Assembly: GCF_000003815.2 (NCBI RefSeq)
Contig: NC_049984.1
Location: forward strand, 5,605,258-5,669,257
Length of the DNA stretch: 64,000 bases
Reading direction: 5' to 3'
Origin: Branchiostoma floridae
Taxonomy: Eukaryota; Chordata; Leptocardii; Amphioxiformes; Branchiostomatidae
Below are positions 11,159-21,324 of this stretch, one piece after another; the first letter of the stretch is position 1; each line of letters begins with the position of its first letter. The notes beneath the pieces are model-generated. The model ran no database searches and was not told where the DNA came from. It saw only the letters and a list, made by a program, of their open reading frames with translations. Made by a program: the position numbers and the translations under genes.

Positions 11159-12784
11159 TTAGGTTCGTCTGTTTCGTGGCTTGAGTTCTTCAGCACAGCT
11201 ACGCAGAAGGATGCAAGGTTTCTGCTGTTGCGGGTTGTAGTACTCGTGGCCCTTGGACCAATCGTAACTCGCCGCGTACGCGAAGATGTTTCCGCGCGGG
11301 TCGATGGTGCACGCGGAGATGGGCTGGGCCAGCTGCTCCGACGTCTTCAGCTTGGTACGAGCGTCCTTGTCCCAGAAGCTGAACTTGCCATCAGACCCGG
11401 CGGTCGCCAGAGTCCCGTGGACGGGATGGAACGCTATTCCGTTCACAGCATAGATGTCCTGCACGGCGTTGTTACTGCCGTTCGATCGGTGACACTTGAA
11501 GGTGAAGTTATCTCGTGGGTTGGTGGCGTTCACGTAGTGGATGGCCACCCTCCCTTCAATGGATCCCAGAGCAAACCCCGTAGGGCGTGCGTCTTTGTCC
11601 TTGAAGATGGAAACACAGCGATGCTGGTACTTCAGGGGTGACTCTATTTTCTTGTACTCCTTTGGTTGGTTGTCCAGCTGATAGACGATGATGCCCCGGC
11701 CTGCGGTGCCCACCACAGCCATAGGGTACATGACGTCGGCACAGTAGCACCTCTCAGGCAGCTGGATGGTCATCATGGGGTTGGGGCTGCGCGTGTCCCA
11801 GAACTTCAGGGTCTTGTCCCAGCTGCCGGTCATCAGGCAGGTGTAGTTGGGGGCCTTGACCCAGTGTACGGTCTTGATGGGGGCGTCATGCTGGAAGAAA
11901 AACAAATTATTACTATTACTGTTTTGATTCTGTCTTCTCATGCGATTATCTTTTGTAGTATGTAGTTTTAATATTTTGTGACTTTTTTGAACCTTGATAG
12001 TAATATATTAAAAGGCATTGAGTAATATGTCAAAGGTGAAGGACCCTAACTTGTAATATAGTTTTTGGGCAGACCAACCTTAATGCATGTCCAGACATGT
12101 TTTGTATATGTCTCAGGGGTCACCTTGGACATATTACCCTGCAATGCATTTCGCTGTGAACTGAAACTCTTTATTTCGACATGTAAGTATTATTTTATCA
12201 TTTAATAGACCAAGAGTCCCCATATATCATGCAATAAATTTCATTCATTCATTCCTTATATCATTGGACCAAACCTCTTTGGACTAAGATTCCCTTTGTA
12301 TCTTGCAATAAATCTCATTCATTGAATCATTATTGCGAATCATTCATTCATTTATTGGACCAAGATTCCCTCCATGTAATAGTGTTCCACTCACCTGAGC
12401 CACCTGGATGCACTGGTTACTGTTGAGGTCCCAGCACTTGGCTTGTTTATCGCAGCTAGCTGAGAACACCTTGGTGCCGTCATCAGACCAGCACACGTCC
12501 AGCACGGGGCCCGTGTGCTTCTGTTCCGCCTTGGGGATGGTCTGTCCGTTCTGCTCGATCTGCCAGCAGCGCACGTTGTTGTCCCAGGACCCTGACACCA
12601 GGAAGGTGGTAGCGGTGGCCGCGGGGCTGAAGGCCAGCGCTGCCACGCTGTCGTCAGGCGGCGAGGCGACCTCGATGTCCTTCATGGGGTTGTGTGTGCC
12701 CTGGGTCTGCGCCGCTGGAGTGGAGGTCCCGCCGAACACGGACGTTCCGCCGAACGCTGTGCTAGTCTGGCCGAATATGCTCAT
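11159..12784 (-). CDS. RAE1: mRNA export factor RAE1 (Gle2), WD40 protein
   Basis: Two exons, 12784-12395 (130 codons) and 11890-11159 (TAA at 11161-11159), joined in phase 0 across CAG|GTGAGT ... TTCCAG; 373 aa, close to human RAE1 (368 aa). The start [13 protein letters not shown], with its FG-like Gly/Phe-rich stretch, is characteristic. WD40 blades follow, with repeated SWD, CWD and FWD ends such as [24 protein letters not shown] and [10 protein letters not shown], then a C-terminal [16 protein letters not shown]1 binds NUP98 at the nuclear pore and acts in mRNA export and the spindle checkpoint. It is divergent from CYB5R3 across a 302-bp shared promoter. The gene appears complete and intact. 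Confidence 0.96.
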
Positions 12785-13086
12785 GATAACGGCTGTGTCT
12801 CAAGTCTACAAAATCACAGAAAAACAGACCGTACGATAGCCCAAACTGAACGATATTGGAGCAAAGTGACGCTATCTGCCACAAATGGCAAGAAGATGAG
12901 GAAGAAAAGAAGAAATGTAGGTGTGCGTGTGTCCGTCTTGGCGCGTTCACAGTTCCCACAATCCTTGGCGCGCACTTCCTGTTGACCCCTTTTCACTTTG
13001 AACTTCGAACCCTTGATGACGCTAGGAGGCGTGACCCTGTGACCTTTCGCAGGATCGGACGACATCGGACGATACGACATTTGAGA
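12785..13086. promoter_or_regulatory. Bidirectional RAE1/CYB5R3 promoter with a ZNF143/Staf-like site
   Basis: Only 302 bp separate the divergent start codons. TTCCCACAATCCTTGG at 12953-12968 matches most positions of the Staf/ZNF143 consensus YWCCCAYAATGCAYYG. No TATA box is evident. Factor binding is inferred from the motif alone. Confidence 0.55.
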
Positions 13087-16000
13087 ATGGCGCTTCAGGA
13101 TTTCTCTCCCTTTCCCGTGCTTATAGCCGCGGCGCTTGTTGCCGTGTCGGCGGCAGTGGTCGGCTTTCTCTTCTCCGGCAAGAAGAAGGGCCCGCCGAGG
13201 GCTCTGCAGGACCCGACCGTCAAGTATCCCTTCAAGCTCGTGGACAAGGAGATCGTGAGCCACGACACCCGGCGGTTCAGATTCGCCCTCCCCTCTCCCG
13301 AACACGTTCTAGGTACATGTATCTGCATCGATCTGTATCTGTATTCAAGTATAACCGGTATAGCCGCCCTGTAATACAACCAGCTGTTGTCGCACCGCGT
13401 GTGTCACTGATAAATTATTTGACCGAACGGTCGCCCTGTCACACCTATGACCTAAATTGCACGTAGAGCTATCTAGTGAAGAGATGCTCCGAGTCCTACC
13501 AAGGTTTTGCTCCTGCAGTACATTGTGACAACAAGTTCCACTCTTAATATTTCTACCTGAAATTGAAAACAAGGGCATATCACTCTATCGCCCATATCAT
13601 GTCGTAGGGAAAAAGGAATTCTTGAACACCTCTGACACCTGTTGCAGCCCTCAGCCTAATGAACGCCCATTCCCTACATTTATAGTTATACAGTGTACAT
13701 ATAAATGTAGAGAATGGGCGTTCGTGAACTTTTATTTCAAAATGTCGAACACCACAGCTACAAACAAGCGCAAACGTCCGTGTTCGACGTCGAACACCTG
13801 CGCTCGCCCGCAGGTGTCGACATAAAACGGTTGCGATCTTTGAACGTTCTTCTACTCAGCATCATATAACGTTACCCTTCTTGCATAAAGAAGACATGAC
13901 TATTTTTTGTTCCCTTCCAGGTCTGCCCATCGGCCAGCACATCTACCTGAGCGCCCGGGTGAACGGCGAGCTCGTGATCCGCCCTTACACACCTGTCTCC
14001 AGCGATGACGACAAGGGCTACTTCGACCTTGTCATCAAGGTAGGGCACAAATTATCTGTCGCAAATTATATCTCTCTGTCAAATGCCATTGTAATTGGCT
14101 AAATTGGGCCTCCTGACCAGCTGAACCGCTGCAGTTGACATTGTTGAAGCTTGACCTTTAGTCAGGATAGTCAACAAAACACTTTCATCGTACTCGTGTC
14201 CCAACGTGTCATATCCTAACTCCGCATCTATGTTCTCATGGCCAATAGTAGTAATGACACAATGACTGACATATATTACATTAGTAGCACTTTACAAAAG
14301 AGAGACTGTATTATAACAGATGGAAATAATATGTCAATTGACAATGCCATCCATATTCCTGCAGTCTTAGTTTTTTTAATAGATGAGTATTATTGCGTTG
14401 ATTTCTTTGTTGTTGTTGTTGTAATACATTGTACCTTGTACAACTGTACAGCAATTAAGTTCATTCATTTACTCACTCACTCACTCACTCACACACACTC
14501 ACTCACTCACTCACTCACTCAATCACTCACTCACTCACTCACTCACTCACTCACTCACTCACTCACTCAATCAATCATTCATTTATTCCAGGTGTACTTC
14601 AAGAACGTGCATCCCAAGTTCCCGGATGGAGGGAAGATGTCGCAGTACCTGGAGAACATGCAGCTGGGAGACTTTATAGATGTGCGCGGGCCGAGCGGCC
14701 TGCTGGTTTACGACGGCAACGGTCAGTTCAGTATCAAGCCTGACAAGAAGTCACCGGCGGCGCAGAAGACAGCAAAGAATGTCGGGATGATCGCAGGTGG
14801 CACCGGTATCACCCCGATGCTTCAACTTGTCCGAGAGGTGTTGTTGTTGTCCTTGTTCAACATCTCTTGTAAATGCAGAAATTTTCGTGATGGTTTTGTG
14901 TTTGCTGTTTCCATGGTAGCCTCGTCACTGCAAACATAAAACCATTGCAAAAAGATGTATCCTGGTCACACGCAGTGGATGACAACCCTACTGCCTCAAA
15001 AAGGCTATGAGACTACACGTACCTTTACCTACCTTAAGGTTCATGTTCATTCTGGCAAGTTTTGTCTTGAGCCTGTGTGTGGAATTGTTTCTACATATGG
15101 GATTCTGTATCTGTGTCTTTATAGCCGGTATAACCGTCCTGCAACGTACTAGCTTTGCAAGCACACGGTGCAGTAGCAGCTGGTTATACTACACTGAACG
15201 ACCTGTCACACCTAACCTTTGCACATCTACCCTCAAGTTTTCTTTAAAACCATCCAGCAAAGATGTCCCTACTGTGCATTGAGAATCTGTGTGTTTTCTC
15301 AGGTGTTGAAGAATCCAGACGATGACACCAACCTGTATCTGCTGTTCGCCAACCAGACTGAGAAGGACATCCTCCTCCGACCGGAGCTGGAAGAGCTGGC
15401 CGACCAGTACAAGGACAGGTTTGTTTGTTTGTTTGGTTTGCATAAATGGTAAACAGCCTCAAGTACTATAGTTAAGACTGCCCAATAAGAACAATCTGGG
15501 GAACAATAAAATCTTGTTTAATCCGGGGAACAATGCAATTTGATTTTTGTGGACAGGTGGTTACTACAGACAGGATTCTTTCTTCTTGTGTCAATGGGAA
15601 AATGATCTGAGGGACCACCAATATGGTCAAGTGGTCTTTATGTAGAGATGGTCACTTGTCTGTAGTACATGCCTCGTAAGAGAGAAGACTAAGTTTTGAT
15701 CCACTCATGTGGGAAGGACTCTTGCTCTTTTCATTTTTATCTGAATCAAGTGAGGAAATCAGTGTGAAGTGCTTTTTCAAAGAGCACATGACAGGGGCCT
15801 GCTAGGCTTTTGAACCCCAAACCTTTAGTAGATTCTAAGTAAAAAATACCTGACCACAAGACCACCTTGCTACCCTATATATAAACAGGTTCAAGCTGTG
15901 GTACACCCTGGACCGTCCGGAGGATGGATGGAAGTACAGCGCCGGTTTCGTGGATGACACCATGCTATCGGAGCACATGCCGCCACCCGGTGACGACACC

Positions 16001-16099
16001 CTCGTTCTGATGTGCGGACCTCCGCCCATGGTCAAGTTCGCCTGCCTACCTAACCTGGACAAGCTAGGCTACACTTCTGACCGACGCTTTGCTTACTGA
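13087..16099 (+). CDS. CYB5R3: NADH-cytochrome b5 reductase 3
   Basis: Five exons: 13087-13312, 13921-14039, 14592-14837, 15303-15418 and 15889-16099; 918 nt, 305 aa (human 301). All junctions are GT-AG and phase-consistent. The N terminus has a membrane anchor (residues about 8-28, [20 protein letters not shown]) followed by KKK, as in the ER/outer-mitochondrial form. The FAD-binding motif [11 protein letters not shown] begins at residue 96, the NADH-binding GGTGITPM is at 184-191, and the C-terminal CGPPPM motif and aromatic end (RRFAY) are present. The enzyme passes electrons from NADH through FAD to cytochrome b5 for desaturation, sterol synthesis and haem-protein reduction. Introns hold a hairpin element (13661), an ACTC microsatellite (14472) and a SINE (15680). 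The last coding segment is duplicated just downstream. Confidence 0.97.
13661..13723. repeat. Hairpin element in CYB5R3 intron 1
   Basis: GAACGCCCATTC and CTACATTTATA on the left are mirrored by TATAAATGTAG and GAATGGGCGTTC on the right, giving a roughly 63-nt stem-loop with arms of about 23 nt. A second hairpin with AACACCTGCG / CGCAGGTGT arms follows at about 13790-13820. Probably the core of a small palindromic transposon. Confidence 0.6.
14472..14578. repeat. (ACTC)n microsatellite
   Basis: About 105 bp of near-perfect ACTC tetranucleotide repeats ending 13 bp before exon 3 of CYB5R3, inside the region normally holding the polypyrimidine tract and branch point. Confidence 0.95.
15680..15870 (-). 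repeat. tRNA-derived SINE in CYB5R3 intron 4
   Basis: On the minus strand the head GGTAGCAAGGTGGTCTTGTGGTCAG is followed by a B-box-like GGGGTTCAAAAGCC and then a tail with GTGCTCTTTGAAAAAGCACTT, matching in organisation the copy at 37150-37420. It ends less than 20 bp before exon 5. Confidence 0.5.
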
Positions 16100-16325
16100 T
16101 GACTACAACAGCAATGATGTCACGGCAAATGACAACTGTTACATGCTCCTATCACATTATATATTAAGAACAACTTCTGTCCATGGTCAAGGTTGCCTGC
16201 CTAACTAATCTGGACAAGCTGGGCTACACTTCCGACAGACGCTTCGCTTACTGATGAGTGCAACAACAGTGATGACACTGCGAATGGCAACTATTAAATG
16301 CTCGTATCACATTATATATTAATAA
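16025..16325 (+). repeat. Tandem duplication of the CYB5R3 terminal coding sequence
   Basis: The end of exon 5 and start of the 3' UTR (about 16025-16175) recurs at about 16181-16325. The second copy still reads through CCTGG/TCTGGACAAGCT to GCTTACTGATGA and ends in the same TATCACATTATATATTAA. Roughly 85 percent identical by eye. The copy lies after the stop codon and is non-coding as placed. Confidence 0.9.
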
Positions 16326-18900
16326 CAACATTGTATCAGACCAATTCAGAATGACCAGCTTGTGCTAGAGGAATTATGTAACTATGTGAAATTATCCAAG
16401 AGAATATATCATGATATCTTTGTAGAAAGGCTACACCAATCAATTTAGTTAATTTTGTGATCTGCACGTTTGGATTGTATTAATCTGTTTAAAAAAAGAA
16501 ATAATATGTGCACACAAACTTTCCCTTTTTTTAGTTTTAATGCTTGGCAGTAATTCACAATTTTCTCTGATATCTCTGGAAACAGATTAGATAATAGATC
16601 CAATGTAGCATCATTTTCAAAAGTATTATATATGTATTTGTGTAATTGTAAGCACCCTAATCTGTATATCTTGTAGCAAATGGATTAGTTTTTAAGGTTG
16701 AAAATTGTCAAACTTCTTTTTTCATTATCATTACTTTAGCATTCCACCTCCCCCCCATCAAAATATCAGAGAAATTACCAAATACATTGGTGTGGCCTAA
16801 GTATTTTCATCGGTATACATGTGACACTGATGCAGGTACAATACATTGTATTGTCCAACATGCAGAATGGGCCAACCAAAAAGAATTGCCACGTAAATTG
16901 AATTTAGATGCAGTCAAACATTTCCAAATTTGTAGGTGTGACTGTTCCAGGTTCATCCATCCAGCATGGCAACTGTGATGTGTGCAAACATGCAGTAAAC
17001 TGTGTCAGTAGGAATTTAGAATCTAGAAAGTTCAGGATGATTGAACTGTGATTAGGGAGGAGGCCTTAGAAATGTAATTATGTACTAGTACAAAACATCA
17101 ACCTTTGATTGCCAAGTTGTCTGTTTCCCAAGTGAAGAGAAAATCATGCAAACCATTACTCCAATGTAATTGCAATGTACTTACTCTCTGACTTTTTTAC
17201 ATGTTTTTAGGCATTTGGGGGGGGGGGGGGGGGGCATTGTATTTATTCCTGCCAAACAGGAAGACATAAAGAAAACAGCACAATATAGGAAACACAATGA
17301 AAACGCCTAAAAACAATGTACTGCCTTTGATCCGTATTGTACACAGGAATACTATACGACATAACTGCAGTGCTGCTACTTATTCTGGTGAGAAGAATGT
17401 TGTTTTTGTCTTTGCCTAGAGAGCTCTACTTGCTGTGAAGTGTGTGCAGTCCATTAGGCAGAGAGAATGCTTCTTTGAAATTGAGAAGTGCCTCAATGTT
17501 TACCTAGGAACGATATCCGATGCTTTTTGTGCCATATCATTAACATTTTTCTTTACTTTGCAGTATTGTTAGCTGTTACTCTGATTATTGAACACAACAT
17601 AATCAGGGGTAGTGTATGTGTGGTGTGTGTGTGTTAGAAACCCCTGCTTTCCTAACTTGTATTTAAAAACAGAACCTGCTGATAAGATATACAAATTGGT
17701 TACTCTTATAATCTAGGTTGCAGCTGCAGGGTTTCCAGACCACTGCAACAGCAGAACACTATGGACTACTACTATAATCTATAGGTAGGATACACCCAGT
17801 ATTGGAGATATTGGTTTGTTTTGGTGTATGTTAATTTACATATCAATGACTGGCAATTTTGAATTGTTATATCGGTAACATATAATATATGAATAAGTGG
17901 ATGTTAGTTACTAAGTACACGTTAATGCAGAAGTAAAACAGGCAAAGACAATGTACTAAGTGCTTCATTACATTTGTATGTTACCTGTGCAAGGATTTCA
18001 TGTGTAGGACATACTGAAAATTAAGTTAGGTTTGCGAGGACTTAATTTCATCAATGATGTTTTAAGTCCGCCACCAACTATACTAAAATTGCAAAGACAG
18101 AAGGAGTGATGAAGTTTGTGGCGAGAAGTCACATTAAAAACTAGAGTTCTCGACCTCATACCTCCATGATACATTGATATTCTAATTACCATGCCATTTC
18201 AAACATTCTTATCTGTGTACCAAGTTTGCATTTACCTGTGTGGATAGCGCAAACTGAGGACTTAGTGCTCGTCAGTAGAGCAGCAACAACCACAACAAAG
18301 GTATGCCAGGAGGCTGTGGATCAATCTGTAAAACAAACTGTTTATTTTGTGGTCCAGATGATGCAGTATGACATGCGTGACCTATGACCTATCACGTAAT
18401 TCATCTTCAGTCGCTCACAAGAAGCTGTTTATGTCATAGACGAGACAGGTGAACCAGATAGACAGCTAATGCCTGTGCGTCGGCTGCAGTTCCATGGCCT
18501 CCGCTGGGGCTCATTTTCAGATATTATGTAGGTTGTACCCTGAACTTCAACATACTAAAATCATTATCAATTGCTTGTGTACCTGCTATAAATTTTGAAC
18601 CTCTTCAGTTTGGGGACGTCCCACATGTGGTGACGTCCTGACCTTGAGGCGTAGGAAAAATACTGTGTCGTGCCACTTTTAGTATAATAACCTGTTGGAC
18701 AGCCTTTGCAGCACTGCAAGATTGAAGATCTCTAACTTTGTCTCCAGTTCTGTCTCACAGGTGAGGATATAATCTATTTTACTGTACAGATTCCCGCTGA
18801 AGTTAGGAAGCTGTCGTCTGTTGCTTTATAAAGAAGGGTTTGAAAAGCTACCTTCCAAGTCACTGCACGTATACGAAGTTATAATGGTAGGTGCCCCAAC
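16326..18900. other. Intergenic, no gene recognised
   Basis: AT-rich sequence with a G homopolymer (17218-17234). Short reading frames have no recognisable domains. The proximal part probably includes CYB5R3 3' UTR. Confidence 0.4.
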
Positions 18901-21040
18901 ATGGCGCGCTTTTTCACATGCTCAAACTCATGGCGTCAGGCACTCACTAGTTGTCAGAGAGTGGTTAAATTTTGATGTTTGAACACTTATCTCAATAAGA
19001 TACTTAGATAGGAAATACATTAATGCGGTTCACGAAACCTTCACCCTCCGCGTTACAAGCGGCAAACGCTGAGAGACGTTTTTGTAAGCGTACCTTCCAA
19101 TTTTGTGCTACACCCAACAATGGCGGTGATGCTTGTTATCTTTGTTTGGTCGGTCTTCTATTCAACAAACTTGTAGTGTTTTGTGAAGCTCTATTTCTTA
19201 TGGATGATCTTTATTTACATGTTCTTGCCCACATGGACTAAATGCAGTGATTCGCCGATAGTATTACATGGAATACTATTTCTTTATGTGTATGACAGTT
19301 GTGTGACTGTTCATATATTTAGAGACACGAGCCGTCAATACCTAGTAACAGTGATTCGGCGCTCTCCATTTATTGTGAAAATTCTGTTGAAAAAAGACAA
19401 AACTGAAGTGAATATGTGTAAGTATATTTTGAATGCAAGAAACAACTGTGTGCATGGATTTGGTTTATTTACCTTTCTAACCAGCAAAAACTTCATACTA
19501 TCTTAAGGTGGGGTCACACCCGTGTATATATTTAAGTCCGTATGAGACGCGCATGGGAGTATTTACCTCCACCAGGCTCCACAAGTCGTTGAAAAAATGA
19601 TAGAAATTGGACAAACGTAAACAGGTAACATGTCAGACGAGTTAGCTGGGTCGCTAACCATACTTCTCAGTCAGCTAACTCATCTGGCATGTTATCTATC
19701 TATATTTGTCCAATTTATACTACATGTATTTTTCCCGCGACCTGTGAAGCCTGGTAGAGACTAAGAGCGTCATACGCACCTCAAACGGACTTGAATATAT
19801 ACGCATGTGTGACCCCACCTTTAGGGCGGGTACCATCCTAGGGCACCTCGTGTTGTACTGGTGCACGTGTTTCCTCCTCATTGCACATAAACACAACGAC
19901 CAAACGACCTTACCCCCGGGGAATTCTGCTTGTGGTTTGCAGAATGGGGAAAGGTTACAAAGTTATCATAATCTTGTTCTCGGTGTTTACGTATCTAGGG
20001 GACATACATGTACGTGTAAATGTGAGTTATACATTGCTGGGCTTAGCCATTGTCACCGTATAACAGCCATGTCTTAATTTGGATGATAATACGTAGTTGG
20101 AGTTATTACAACGTAGTTGAGTCAGACTATACATTAAGTTGGAGGAATTTCTCGATCATTTCTTCCTTCCCTGCAAAAGTATCCCACAAGTGAACCACAA
20201 ATCATTCACAACACGGCCCCTGTTTCAGTTCAGGCCGTCCAAGGGAAGACAGGTGAACCGTTGAAAGACGACTCATTTGACGAACACCCCCATGTTCTAC
20301 AGCGGCGACAGCTGACCTCATTGTTTTCTCTGCCTTCGGGCGTATTGATGGAAGGTCGGAGATATTTAAGATCGACAGAGGGTTGCGCGTATTTTTCACC
20401 TGAAAACCGTTCCTGTCACATACAAGCCGTACTTTGTACCTTGTACAAATGTTGTGCAATACAGTTATTATTATAAGCGAGGCTCGGGCGATTGCCGCAG
20501 ACTCGTCGTCCGATCGATTTTCGCACAATGTGACGGGTATTAGCAACACTAATGAAATAAGACAAGCATCCTACTGCAGTACGATCGCTAACTTCGGGGG
20601 TTATGGAGGACAAAAAATTACGTCTCCTGCAAAATCCAACAGTCTTGGTACACAAAATGCTGCTTTGGATCCATGTCAATGGCTGGTTCTGTCAAGACCT
20701 GCTTGAAAATCATATAGTATCAAAATCGTACGACGTTTCAGTTCTTCTCATGTATACTTGTACACTTATGTCGACTTATGTGACCTTAAGTTATTTGATT
20801 GTTTTGTAATTTAAATGGACTCCAGGAAGAATAGATTTTGCGTCTGTTAAGTCTAATGGGGATCGAAATAAACATACAAACAAACAAACCCATGTGACCG
20901 CGCCCTAAAGTAAAGAAATATCTTGCTTTCTTGTGTTTTACTTTGTAGTCATTACCTGGCTTGGGGCGTCTCGGTCTGAGCTTAGGTGACTCAACTTTAC
21001 TCATTATCCAGGTGTTGATGCCTGCCACGTGCACCATAGA
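18901..21040. other. Intergenic with a palindromic element, no gene recognised
   Basis: Apart from the miniature element at 19506-19821, only short open frames without recognisable domains or plausible exon structure were seen on either strand. Confidence 0.4.
19506..19821. mobile_element. Long palindromic MITE, TIR AGGTGGGGTCACAC
   Basis: The left end AGGTGGGGTCACAC...TATATATTTAAGTCCGT is mirrored by ACGGACTTGAATATATAC...GTGTGACCCCACCT at the right. An inner pair (ACATGTCAGACGAGTTAGCT / AGCTAACTCATCTGGCATGT) is also inverted, so the whole 316 bp folds into one long hairpin. TTA flanks both ends, a likely 3-bp target duplication. Confidence 0.8.
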
Positions 21041-21324
21041 TAAGGTTTTTTACCATTCCGAGTACGCATGCGCACTGAGAGACATTGTGGGTAATATGGA
21101 GGCGAAGAGGTGAAAGCTTCTGAAACTTAACCATAACACTTCTAGACATTCAAATAGAGACGATGGTCTAGACGACAACTTTATACCAGTCACGGGGCTT
21201 CACCTTTGACAAATTAACCACTATTCATGTCGATCCGCTTCCGCACTAGGCTGACAGTGAAAGGCAGTAATGAAACTATCTAATTAAGCTTTGTACCCTG
21301 TGTTTGTTGCCGCAGCAACCCAAC
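21041..21324 (+). promoter_or_regulatory. Probable METTL27 promoter/5' UTR
   Basis: CATTGTGGGTAA at 21083-21094 reads TTACCCACAATG on the minus strand, a good match to the ZNF143/Staf core. The start codon at 21325 follows CGCAG and could lie just behind a 5' UTR intron acceptor. Confidence 0.4.

Noticed and set aside
11105-11965. Antisense open frames opposite RAE1
   Set aside because: Shadow frames; the minus strand holds a complete RAE1.
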